From positions 1 to 54,298 of the forward strand of contig JABSQO010000013.1 of assembly GCA_013215775.1 (NCBI GenBank): a DNA stretch of 54,298 nt. The letters are read 5' to 3'. This DNA comes from Piscirickettsiaceae bacterium (GTDB lineage: Bacteria > Pseudomonadota > Gammaproteobacteria > Nitrosococcales > Methylophagaceae). Every line of letters starts with the position of its first letter. Position 1 is the first letter of the stretch. The position numbers and the translations under genes are program-made. Positions 17,160-23,926 of the stretch are shown one piece after another. The notes under the pieces are model-generated. The model had not been told where the DNA came from and made no database searches. It worked only from the letters and a program-made list of their open reading frames with translations.

Positions 17160-17441
17160 TTATTTTGTTTTTGTACGTAGAATCTCAATTTCATCAATAC
17201 TTAATAACTTAGGCACTGATATACGGCGATCACTACTGCGTCGGTGGCCCATTCTAAGAAGAATAACCTGTACTTGATCTACTTTACGCAGATTTCTGAT
17301 TTGCTCGTTAGAGAGGAATTGTGGTTTAGCTTGTCGACGATCTGTCTCACGCCTTTTGGATTGTCGACGCCGAATTACCTTGTAATTCGGATTATCTTCA
17401 TCAAAACTTTTATTTTCAGTTGAGTTTTTTATTGTAGACAT
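17160..17441 (-). CDS. Small protein with duplicated RR-x3-DRR unit
   Basis: Hypothetical 93-residue cytoplasmic protein. Two tandem units are visible: RRETDRRQAKPQFLSNEQI, then NLRK, and HRRSSDRRISVPKLLSIDEI, then EILR, sharing RR-x2-DRR-x3-P-x-LS-x-[ED]-x-I-x-x-LR about 40 residues apart. The N-terminus is acidic and probably disordered, followed by KVIRRRQSKRR. The RRxxxDRR motif also occurs in the 72-residue protein at 9367-9585. Strong positive charge suggests nucleic-acid or membrane binding, but no family is recognised. Upstream sequence includes AGGGAAGATGTT-type purine stretch before ATG 17441. Confidence 0.6.
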   Translation of the reverse strand: MSTIKNSTENKSFDEDNPNYKVIRRRQSKRRETDRRQAKPQFLSNEQIRNLRKVDQVQVILLRMGHRRSSDRRISVPKLLSIDEIEILRTKTK

Positions 17442-17612
17442 CGGCGTAACATCTTCCCTGAATTAAATATTTATTTAGCAATAACGCTTCTTAGATAAAA
17501 GCACTATATTCCATAGGGTGATCATACTTTAATATACAAATTTTATCATCCCTCTAAGGAGGGAGTATAGATGTAGGATGTCTCTATAGAAAATTGACAA
17601 CAAGACTTACCG

Positions 17613-17910
17613 CTATAGAGTGTACTTAGTTTTACCTGCTACAGTAATGGTAGTAATACGTATTGAGCATGCGATTTCCTTAGCTGTTTTGCGCGCTTTA
17701 ACCGCTCTTATTATTGTTAGCACACCCAATCAATATGCCAATTAGAACTCATGCTCTAGAGATACATTTACCTCTTGAGTTTCCTTCAAGCCCATCTGCG
17801 ATTAAACCTATAATTTCTTTCATATTTATTTCATAGATAGCATGTATTTCTGGATCTGTACGTACGACCTCAGGTGAAAGAGTTGTCATCGCACAACCAC
17901 TAGTTTGGGC
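17613..17910 (-). pseudogene. TetR-family regulator remnant (C-terminal ligand-binding part)
   Basis: The 469-bp stretch between the DRR protein and the AraC gene holds decayed coding sequence. Read on the minus strand from 17910, one frame gives SGCAMTTLSPEVVRTDP, EIHAIYEINMKEIIGLIADGL, EGNSRG, closing at a TGA (17749-17751); after a frameshift a second piece gives GVLTIIRAVKARKTAKEIA and stops at TAG 17613. Both pieces fit the C-terminal domain of TetR/AcrR regulators (GC-x-M-x2-L-x-P-E-V and G-x-L-x2-x-RAV). The DNA-binding half is absent. The first piece is in frame with the AraC gene, directly after its stop codon. Confidence 0.65.
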
Positions 17911-18816
17911 TCACTCGCTGTTAGTGCTTTTGGACTTTCTTACAGCACCGGGTGGCGTACCCATATGTTGTTTAAAGGCTTTTCGAAATGATGCTTCTGA
18001 CTGATATGTAAAATCATCGGCAATTTGGGCAATAGATTTGTTGGTGGTGATCAGTAATTCATGTGCACATTGCATACGCCAATGAGCAACGTAGTACATG
18101 GGGGTTATTCCCATAATTAATTGAAAGCGTTTTGCAAATGCAGAGCGAGACATTCCGGCTTGTTCTGCTAGGAGTTCAACGGTCCATACTGAAGTTGGAC
18201 TCGCATGAAATTGTTGCAAAGCTCGATATAGTTGAGAGTCTGCTAGAGCAGCTAAAAACCCAGACACAGTTTCTTTTTTGTTAATCCAACTTTTGATGAT
18301 TTGTACAAATAAAACATCACAGAGCTTATCCACAACAGCAGCAGAACCAAGAGATTCATTTTCCGTTTCTTGATAAATAAAACGCATAAGCGGATCGAGC
18401 CAGGCTGTATTATCGGGATCGTCACTTTTTATATGAACCACATCAGGTAATGCATTTAAGATTGGATTTACAAGACCACTTTCAAACTGAAAAGAGCCAC
18501 AGATTATTTTTGTTGTAGGCCCTGTAGCTGCAGGGTCGGAGATAATTCCAGGTTCAAGTACTTTAGACAGTGGCTCGCTGGTATCAGTGATAATGTGTTT
18601 TGCATCACGAGGGAAGAATATTAGATCACCACTGCGTAGTGTAATGGCTTGTTCACCATGAGGCATATGTAACCAACAGGTTCCTCGTTCAACAATATGA
18701 AATTTGGCTATATTTGATTCTGGTGATGAAAGTGACCAAGAGCCACAAAAATTAGCATGAAAATATACACTAGCTTTCAAACGTAACAATTTTAATACAT
18801 CGCTTAAAACATCCAT
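17911..18816 (-). CDS. AraC-family transcriptional regulator with cupin sensor domain
   Basis: DNA-binding regulator of 301 residues. The N-terminal half is a cupin-type effector domain (FHIVERGTCWLHMPHGE, LRSGDLIFFPRDAKHII), as in the AraC_binding/Cupin_6 group. The C-terminal half is the double helix-turn-helix: WTVELLAEQAGMSRSAFAKRFQ followed by SIAQIADDFTYQSEASFRKAFKQHMGTPPG. Members of this group often control redox or detoxification genes beside them. It is divergent from the cupredoxin/glutaredoxin/AhpD run, sharing a 142-bp region with two inverted 9-bp arms (18836-18879), so that run is the likely target. Confidence 0.9.
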   Translation of the reverse strand: MDVLSDVLKLLRLKASVYFHANFCGSWSLSSPESNIAKFHIVERGTCWLHMPHGEQAITLRSGDLIFFPRDAKHIITDTSEPLSKVLEPGIISDPAATGPTTKIICGSFQFESGLVNPILNALPDVVHIKSDDPDNTAWLDPLMRFIYQETENESLGSAAVVDKLCDVLFVQIIKSWINKKETVSGFLAALADSQLYRALQQFHASPTSVWTVELLAEQAGMSRSAFAKRFQLIMGITPMYYVAHWRMQCAHELLITTNKSIAQIADDFTYQSEASFRKAFKQHMGTPPGAVRKSKSTNSE

Positions 18817-18835
18817 TCCTTTCCGCCTTTAATAA

Positions 18836-18879
18836 ATACGATATGACATTAACTTCGGACTATATAGCATATATCGTAT
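18836..18879. promoter_or_regulatory. Spaced inverted repeat between AraC regulator and cupredoxin operon
   Basis: ATACGATAT (18836-18844) and ATATCGTAT (18871-18879) are perfect inverted 9-bp arms 26 bases apart. A TATAAT box at 18892-18897 lies just downstream for the plus-strand operon, placing the second arm near its -35 region. Likely binding sites for the divergent AraC regulator, though the lost TetR protein is also possible. Confidence 0.5.
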
Positions 18880-18958
18880 CGTTTCAATCCTTATAATAGC
18901 CATCAGTCGTTAATTAAAAGCGATTTAAATATGACTTTCAATTAAGAGGATTTAAAAG

Positions 18959-19333
18959 ATGAACATTAAAAATTTATTAGCAAGCGCAGTTTTCGGGGCT
19001 GCAATTCTGGCATCAGGCATTTCTTTTGCTGATCTACCAAAAACAGTTGATGGTGTAACAACTATTCATCTCCAAGAATACAACGGTTATTTTGCGGCTG
19101 AAGAAACATTGGCAGGCTTAAAGGCTGGAGAGTATGAATTTATTGTAGAGAATAAAACAAATAAGCTAGTGGGCTTTTGGTTACAAGATGGTGTTACACA
19201 GGAGTTTTTAGCAAGAACACCTATTGAGGTAGGGGAAACGTTCAGGACGAGAGTTACGGTTACGGACAATGGCTTTCGATATAAATGCCCAATTAATCCA
19301 ACACCATGGTACGAAGTAGGCGTGAGCAAATAG
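18959..19333 (+). CDS. Exported cupredoxin-like protein
   Basis: Small periplasmic protein of 124 residues with signal peptide (cleavage after SGISFA, about residue 24). The mature part is beta-rich: YFAAEETLAGLKAGEYEFIVENKTNKLVGFWLQ, then GETFRTRVTVTDNGFRYKCPINPTPWYEVGV. This resembles cupredoxin-fold proteins with a C-terminal loop holding Cys and an aromatic, but the typical His/Met ligands are not all present, so copper binding is unproven. ATG 18959 follows AAGAGGA. It is first in a likely operon with glutaredoxin (25 bases on) and an AhpD-like protein, divergent from the AraC regulator. Confidence 0.75.
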   Translation: MNIKNLLASAVFGAAILASGISFADLPKTVDGVTTIHLQEYNGYFAAEETLAGLKAGEYEFIVENKTNKLVGFWLQDGVTQEFLARTPIEVGETFRTRVTVTDNGFRYKCPINPTPWYEVGVSK

Positions 19334-19358
19334 CCATACTATTTAGGAGGTGATTAAA

Positions 19359-19589
19359 ATGCCAAATGTAGAAATTTATTCAAAATCAAATTGCACTAAT
19401 TGTGAAAAAACCAAGCAAATATTTGATGAAATACAACTGCCTTATTCGGAGATCTTTATTGACCAGGATTATCGCATTGCGGTGGATATGATCAATAAAT
19501 CAGGTGAACGTACCGTACCTCAAGTGTTCATCGATAAAGTATCCGTAGGTGGATATGGCGAAATATTGATGATGTTTGGTATGTCATAA
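19359..19589 (+). CDS. Glutaredoxin
   Basis: Dithiol glutaredoxin of 76 residues, reducing disulfides with glutathione; cytoplasmic. Active site CTNC at residues 12-15, cis-proline motif TVPQVFID and the glycine pair VGGYGE of the GSH-binding end are all present. Length is close to GrxC-type proteins (about 80). ATG 19359 sits behind a near-perfect AGGAGGTGA; the in-frame GTG at 19350 overlaps this site. The CTNC active site differs from the usual CPYC, having Thr-Asn in place of Pro-Tyr. Probably works with the AhpD-like protein that follows, or with the peroxiredoxin at 7.7 kb. Confidence 0.9.
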   Translation: MPNVEIYSKSNCTNCEKTKQIFDEIQLPYSEIFIDQDYRIAVDMINKSGERTVPQVFIDKVSVGGYGEILMMFGMS

Positions 19590-19597
19590 GAATAAAT

Positions 19598-19623
19598 GCC
19601 GGACTGAAATTGTTTAGTCCGGC
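19598..19623 (+). repeat. Hairpin between glutaredoxin and AhpD-like genes
   Basis: GCCGGACT (19598-19605) and AGTCCGGC (19616-19623) form a perfect 8-bp stem with a 10-base loop. No T-run follows. It may stabilise or partly terminate the upstream message. Confidence 0.6.
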
Positions 19624-19653
19624 TCAATGATAGATTTAATCAGGAGTATCACT

Positions 19654-20217
19654 ATGAATGCAGAATATAAATTAACGTTACAAAACAGATCTGAAGCGGA
19701 TGCTGACTCTAGATCTAAGGAGTTACTTAAGGATGCAAAAAATGGGATGGGGTTTATTCCAAATATGTATTCAGCGATGGCTAACTCTTCAATATTGTTT
19801 GATACCTATATCCATGGTTATAAATTATTTAGGGAGCAATCTAGCTTTACTCCTGTAGAGCAAGAAGTTATTTTTTTAGCTATTAGTCGTGAAAATGGTT
19901 GTAATTATTGCATGGGAGCACACAGTTTTATTGCTGATAATATGTCAAAAGTACCTGTGGAAGTAACGGATGCGATTAGAAATGATGACGCTATTTCTGA
20001 TGGAAAACTATCGGCTTTGACATTATTTGTAACAACGATGGTGAGTAAGAGAGGATTGCCGACCAATGATGATGTGAGCGAATTTTTAGCAGCAAATTAT
20101 ACCGAACATCATGTGTTGGAAATTATTTTAGCTATATCGGTTAAAACAATCAGTAACTATGCTAATCACATGTTCCATACTGAATTGGATGAAGTTTTTA
20201 AGTCTAGGGAGTGGTAA
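19654..20217 (+). CDS. Carboxymuconolactone decarboxylase/AhpD-like peroxidase-family protein
   Basis: Protein of 187 residues with the AhpD active-site pattern C-x2-C-x3-H in ENGCNYCMGAHSF (around residues 84-96), as in alkylhydroperoxidase AhpD and related proteins of the CMD superfamily. FIPNMYSAMANS and FTPVEQEVIFLAISREN are further conserved parts. Likely a thiol-dependent peroxidase or disulfide reductase. Start is ATG 19654, behind CAGGAG, not the earlier in-frame ATG at 19627. It follows the glutaredoxin gene, an obvious electron donor. Confidence 0.87.
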   Translation: MNAEYKLTLQNRSEADADSRSKELLKDAKNGMGFIPNMYSAMANSSILFDTYIHGYKLFREQSSFTPVEQEVIFLAISRENGCNYCMGAHSFIADNMSKVPVEVTDAIRNDDAISDGKLSALTLFVTTMVSKRGLPTNDDVSEFLAANYTEHHVLEIILAISVKTISNYANHMFHTELDEVFKSREW

Positions 20218-20238
20218 GGCTTAAATATAAGTGATTCC

Positions 20239-20312
20239 GGCTGGGTGGCAGAATGTTTATGCGGTGGCCTGCAACGTCACTAATGTTGGTTCAAATCCAA
20301 CCCCAGCCTCCA
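20239..20312 (+). tRNA. tRNA-Cys (GCA), atypical
   Basis: A 74-base cloverleaf can be drawn: acceptor GGCTGGG/CCCAGCC (7 bp), discriminator T and encoded CCA, anticodon stem GTGGC/GTCAC with loop CTGCAAC (anticodon GCA), T-arm GTTGG/CCAAC with loop TTCAAAT. The discriminator U73 and GCA are tRNA-Cys identity elements. The D-loop lacks the second G of the invariant GG (G19 is T, position 15 is A), so the G19-C56 contact would be lost. No strong promoter is seen. Either a divergent functional copy or one in decay. Confidence 0.72.
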
Positions 20313-20422
20313 TTATATAAAAGGGAGTATGCTTAGTTATTGTGGCATGGTACATGAGAGTACTTTAATTACTATTAATTTAAGAATGGAGTTTAGGTAA
20401 CTTAAATTATTAGGAGAAAGTT

Positions 20423-20629
20423 ATGAATGACGATGTTTTAAATATGGCGATTAGGAAATTTCTTAAGCAAGTTGGGATTACGTCCCAACGAGAAATTGAA
20501 CATGCTGTTTCCAAAGCTGTTGATAGTGGCCTTCTAAATGGTACAGAGACATTAGATGTGCATATGAGTCTAACCATACCAGCATTAGATCTCACTCATC
20601 AAATAAATGGCCAAATAGAATTAGAATAG
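20423..20629 (+). CDS. DUF6494 family protein (copy 1)
   Basis: Small cytoplasmic protein of 68 residues, family DUF6494 by recall. Sequence MNDDVLNMAIRKFLKQVGI, SQREIEHAVSKAV, DSGLLNG, then a beta-type tail LDVHMSLTIPALDL and INGQIELE. ATG 20423 follows TAGGAGAAAG. It is about 70% identical to the protein at 40655-40861, the same length, so the two are paralogs. It is followed by DUF2237 here. Function unknown; the C-terminal half reads like an SHOCT-free, amphipathic beta hairpin. Confidence 0.85.
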   Translation: MNDDVLNMAIRKFLKQVGITSQREIEHAVSKAVDSGLLNGTETLDVHMSLTIPALDLTHQINGQIELE

Positions 20630-20681
20630 AATGAAGGGCTAAGTTCTTATTATTTATTGTGGTAAGAGGGAAAGATGGATA

Positions 20682-21059
20682 ATGGAAATTGATGCGTCAC
20701 TTAATGTGTTTGGTGAAGTACTAGAATCATGTAGTGATAATCCGGTCACGGGATTTTTACGCGATGGCTGTTGCAACACCAGTGATACGGATATTGGTTC
20801 CCACACGGTTTGTATTGAAGTTACAACGGATTTTCTTGAATACTCCCGTTTTAAGGGAAATGATTTATCGACGCCAATGCTAGAATTTAATTTTCCCGGA
20901 CTGCGGCCTGGTGATCGATGGTGTCTATGTGCTCAACGCTGGCTTGAGGCATATCAACAAGGCATGGCACCCAAAATACATTTAATAAGAACACATCAAA
21001 AAGCACTTGAGATCATTCCGATAGAGGTATTGAAAATGTATGCTGTCGATCTCAATTAA
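20682..21059 (+). CDS. DUF2237 family protein
   Basis: Protein of 125 residues matching DUF2237: NVFGEVLESCSDNPVTGFLRDGCCN, then HTVCIEVTTDFLEYS, GNDLSTPMLEFNFPGL, PGDRWCLCAQRWLEAY and THQKALEIIPIEVLK. Six cysteines, in the patterns S-C-S, G-C-C-N, HTVC and W-C-L-C, are consistent with metal binding or thiol chemistry. The biochemical role is not known. It follows DUF6494 by 52 bases and ends 4 bases into the convergent GGDEF gene. A 42-bp relic of the same 5' end occurs at 41362-41403 beside the second DUF6494 copy. Confidence 0.88.
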   Translation: MEIDASLNVFGEVLESCSDNPVTGFLRDGCCNTSDTDIGSHTVCIEVTTDFLEYSRFKGNDLSTPMLEFNFPGLRPGDRWCLCAQRWLEAYQQGMAPKIHLIRTHQKALEIIPIEVLKMYAVDLN

Positions 21060-23347
21060 CGATATACGGTGGTCTGATTCCGACCATTTTTTTTGGACTG
21101 ATAAAGTGCCTTATCAGCATTGCTGAGGGCATCATTAATACTGAGCTCTGTTGTCATTTGACTCAGACCGGTACTAGCCGTTAGTGACCCGATAATAGAG
21201 AAAGAGTGTGTCTGGATTTGCTGTAATAATTTGTCAGCAAGTAGAGAGGCATCTTTTATTCCGATATTGGGACAGATAATAATAAATTCTTCTCCGCCCC
21301 AACGGCCGACATAATCCGTTTCTCTAACATAATGTTTAAGAATTTGTGCAAATTCAATCAAAACAGCATCACCAGTCAGGTGTCCGTAATCATCATTAAC
21401 ATTTTTAAATAAATCTATATCTAATAAAATAAGTGCCACTTCAATTCCGTAGCGATCAACATCTGCTTTTTTCTGAATGAGTAATTCATCGATTCTTACT
21501 CGATTATAAAGCCCTGTTAATTTATCGGTTGTTGAAAGTGTTAATAGTTGAGCGTTTAAATTCTTGAGCTTAAAGATGTGTAGAAAATAGCCTAAGCTAA
21601 CAAGTAGTAGAGCAATTAATAGCTTCCACAGCAACTTATAATCTAAAGATGCTTTTGGCTGAACAGCAACCCATTTATTGTAGATAGGTTGAAGTTTAGC
21701 ATCACTGATATTTTTGACGAGGATCTCAAACACTTGATTAAGTTGGGGTTGGTCATTTCGTGTGCCAATAGCGAGTTCTACATGATCGTCAAGACGAGAA
21801 GATATCTTTAATATGCTGATAAAATCTTTTTGAATTGAATTAGAAATCACCAATAAATTATCAATGTAACCAAATAATTCACCATTTTCTACACGAGCGA
21901 GTCCATCGGAGAGAGATTCAACATCAATGATATTAATACCAGGGATTTTGACGCGTAGTGTCTCTGCTATCGCATAACCTTTTACAACCCCTAGTTTTTT
22001 ATCTTTTATTTCAGCAATATCATTAATAAAAATGGTATCCATTCGTGTGGCCATGACAATAGGAATATCAAGGTATGGGGCGGTAAAATCCATATATTGA
22101 GAGCGCTCAGGTGTTTTTGCAGCGAGTGAAAAAATGTCACATTGTCGCTGTTTTGCTTTTGATAGTGATTCTTGCCAATCCTTTGTTTCAATCATTCGAA
22201 TAGGAATGGGTAATTGTTGATTGAAATCCTTGATAATATCAGCCGTTATGCCAATATGACGCCCATTTTCAATGCTTTCAAAAGGCATCCAATCAGGATC
22301 AATACACATGGTAATTTCTTTTTTGTTATAGAGATATTGCCATTGTTTATCAGTAAAATTAATGTCGCGATTAAATTTATTCAGGACATCTTCGAGCCTA
22401 AAGTCACCCAGTTTTACAGTTGTAGGCAGTAAGCCCGTGTGCTGAAGTTGTTTTAATACACGTAAACTTAATTCTTTATTAGACTCGCCAATCTCAAAAA
22501 AATCTAAAAGCATCATCTTCTTAGTAATTTCAGCTTCGAATCGGAGCGATTCAATACTCTTTTTGTTTGAATAGTGGTTATAAATTAGGGTGATCGTTTC
22601 CTCAGGATGAGAGAGCGCATAAGCCCACCCCTTATTTGAAGCTTTTACAAATTTACGTGTTCTATTGGGATGAGATAATGCTTCTGACAATGAGGTAAAT
22701 AAGTCAACGGCACTCATTGAAAACCCATAATCGGCAGGATCTAAAATGTTATATTCAATATTTTGCTTGTTAAGTTCGAAAAGTTCATTTGTTCTAAAGG
22801 CAGTCATAGCATCTACCTTATGCTGAGCAAAATCATCAATATTGAATGAATGTGGTTGGAATGTGGAATTTGTATCATTCACAAAGAAATGATTTAACAT
22901 TAATGCTACTGAACTGTATTTCAGTTCATCTATTGTCCCCATTATTTTTTTACCAATGAGATCTTTAGGCTGCTTAATTTCTTTTGAGGTAACAAGTACC
23001 AGAGGTGAACGTTGAAAATATGTTGCCATTAATATTGCGGGCTTAAGCTGACCTTCATGAATGACAATGCTGGAATTATGAATCCCATAATTATGTTGCC
23101 CTGAAAGTACGCTATCAACGATATCAATATCTTCTATATACTCAAGTATTTCAACATCAAGCCCCTCATCTTCATAGAAGCCTTTTTCTTTTGCCATGAT
23201 GAAACCAGCAAATTCAAACTGATATTTCCAGTCAAGTTGTAAAGAGACTTTTTCTAATGTTGCTGTGGCGTGAGAGATGATTGAAAACAAAGCCAAGACG
23301 ATAGTGGCGAGAGTGATGAGAAATTTTCTGTAAAACAACGAATCCAT
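21056..23347 (-). CDS. Membrane diguanylate cyclase with two periplasmic binding-protein sensor domains
   Basis: Sensor enzyme of 763 residues making cyclic di-GMP. Domain order: signal/anchor (residues 1-28); NMT1/THI5-like binding domain starting VSLQLDWKYQFEFAGFIMAKE (about 34-260); a second periplasmic domain of the SBP_bac_3 type (ITMCIDPDWMPFESIENG onward, about 345-565); one membrane helix LLWKLLIALLLVSLGYFL (about 577-595); GGDEF domain with RWGGEEFII, preceded five residues upstream by RETD, the product-inhibition I-site RxxD. No EAL domain. The first domain, shared with thiamine-precursor (HMP) and similar ligand-binding proteins, suggests a pyrimidine or related ligand. Ends in a 4-base overlap with DUF2237. 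Confidence 0.93.
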   Translation of the reverse strand: MDSLFYRKFLITLATIVLALFSIISHATATLEKVSLQLDWKYQFEFAGFIMAKEKGFYEDEGLDVEILEYIEDIDIVDSVLSGQHNYGIHNSSIVIHEGQLKPAILMATYFQRSPLVLVTSKEIKQPKDLIGKKIMGTIDELKYSSVALMLNHFFVNDTNSTFQPHSFNIDDFAQHKVDAMTAFRTNELFELNKQNIEYNILDPADYGFSMSAVDLFTSLSEALSHPNRTRKFVKASNKGWAYALSHPEETITLIYNHYSNKKSIESLRFEAEITKKMMLLDFFEIGESNKELSLRVLKQLQHTGLLPTTVKLGDFRLEDVLNKFNRDINFTDKQWQYLYNKKEITMCIDPDWMPFESIENGRHIGITADIIKDFNQQLPIPIRMIETKDWQESLSKAKQRQCDIFSLAAKTPERSQYMDFTAPYLDIPIVMATRMDTIFINDIAEIKDKKLGVVKGYAIAETLRVKIPGINIIDVESLSDGLARVENGELFGYIDNLLVISNSIQKDFISILKISSRLDDHVELAIGTRNDQPQLNQVFEILVKNISDAKLQPIYNKWVAVQPKASLDYKLLWKLLIALLLVSLGYFLHIFKLKNLNAQLLTLSTTDKLTGLYNRVRIDELLIQKKADVDRYGIEVALILLDIDLFKNVNDDYGHLTGDAVLIEFAQILKHYVRETDYVGRWGGEEFIIICPNIGIKDASLLADKLLQQIQTHSFSIIGSLTASTGLSQMTTELSINDALSNADKALYQSKKNGRNQTTVYR

Positions 23348-23563
23348 TATGAGATACCCTAGAGTCGATCTGGTAACTATCGGCTGATATGCGCCAGTAA
23401 CTCTACAGGTAAAAGCATGTTATGACCATGTTCGGTAATTATGTGAACCAAAAACTTGGGGCTTATAAAGGGAAGTCAGTTTCTTTAAAAAGAGTTTATG
23501 AATTCTATAAATGTCAAAATTAGTCAGATGCATATGATATAGAAAATATGCCGCACATTATCC

Positions 23564-23583
23564 CTCTACTCTAGCGAGTAGAG
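23564..23583. repeat. Inverted repeat upstream of response-regulator fragment
   Basis: CTCTACTC (23564-23571) and GAGTAGAG (23576-23583), perfect 8-bp arms with 4-base spacer, 58 bases ahead of the truncated response-regulator start. It may be the fossil operator of that gene, or a leader hairpin; no T-run follows. Confidence 0.45.
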
Positions 23584-23641
23584 TTGAAGAGTAAATTTAT
23601 GCATAAACTCCATCAGAGATAACATACTAAGTCTCCAAGTT

Positions 23642-23701
23642 ATGAAAATCCTAGTAATTGATGAGCATCAACTTTATGTCGAAGGTATGAGAACGCTATA
23701 A
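23642..23701 (+). pseudogene. Response regulator receiver-domain fragment
   Basis: An ATG at 23642 opens MKILVIDEHQLYVEGMRTL and stops at TAA 23699-23701. This is the very start of a NarL/LuxR-type receiver domain: hydrophobic strand, the acidic pair (IDEH, with the family's usual D-D/E-H) and the L-x-x-EGM-R-x-L helix. The rest of the gene is gone; what follows is a terminator and tRNA-Asn on the other strand. Deletion up to the tRNA locus is likely. The call rests on 19 residues. Confidence 0.6.
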
Positions 23702-23746
23702 AAATATTGCCCAAATGAGTCGCTAAATAATAAACGGTTGACCCAA

Positions 23747-23783
23747 TAAAAAAGCCCCAGCACTTATAAAATGCTGAGGCTTT
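23747..23783 (-). terminator. Intrinsic terminator after tRNA-Asn
   Basis: AAAGCCcCAGCA (23751-23762) pairs with TGCTGaGGCTTT (23772-23783); one mismatch. On the minus strand it is followed by a run of T at 23747-23753. Confidence 0.85.
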
Positions 23784-23791
23784 GGTATTCT

Positions 23792-23867
23792 TGGCTCCCC
23801 GAGCTGGACTCGAACCAGCGACCCATTGATTAACAGTCAATTGCTCTACCAACTGAGCTATCGGGGA
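23792..23867 (-). tRNA. tRNA-Asn (GTT)
   Basis: A 76-base cloverleaf on the minus strand with CCA encoded. The acceptor TCCCCGA pairs with TCGGGGA, anticodon loop CTGTTAA gives GTT, T-loop TTCGAGT. Terminator follows 9 bases on. Confidence 0.98.
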
Positions 23868-23926
23868 ATAGAAAGATGGCTATGATAGTGACTTGCCTTT
23901 GCTTGGTCAAGCATTATCACTATTTT

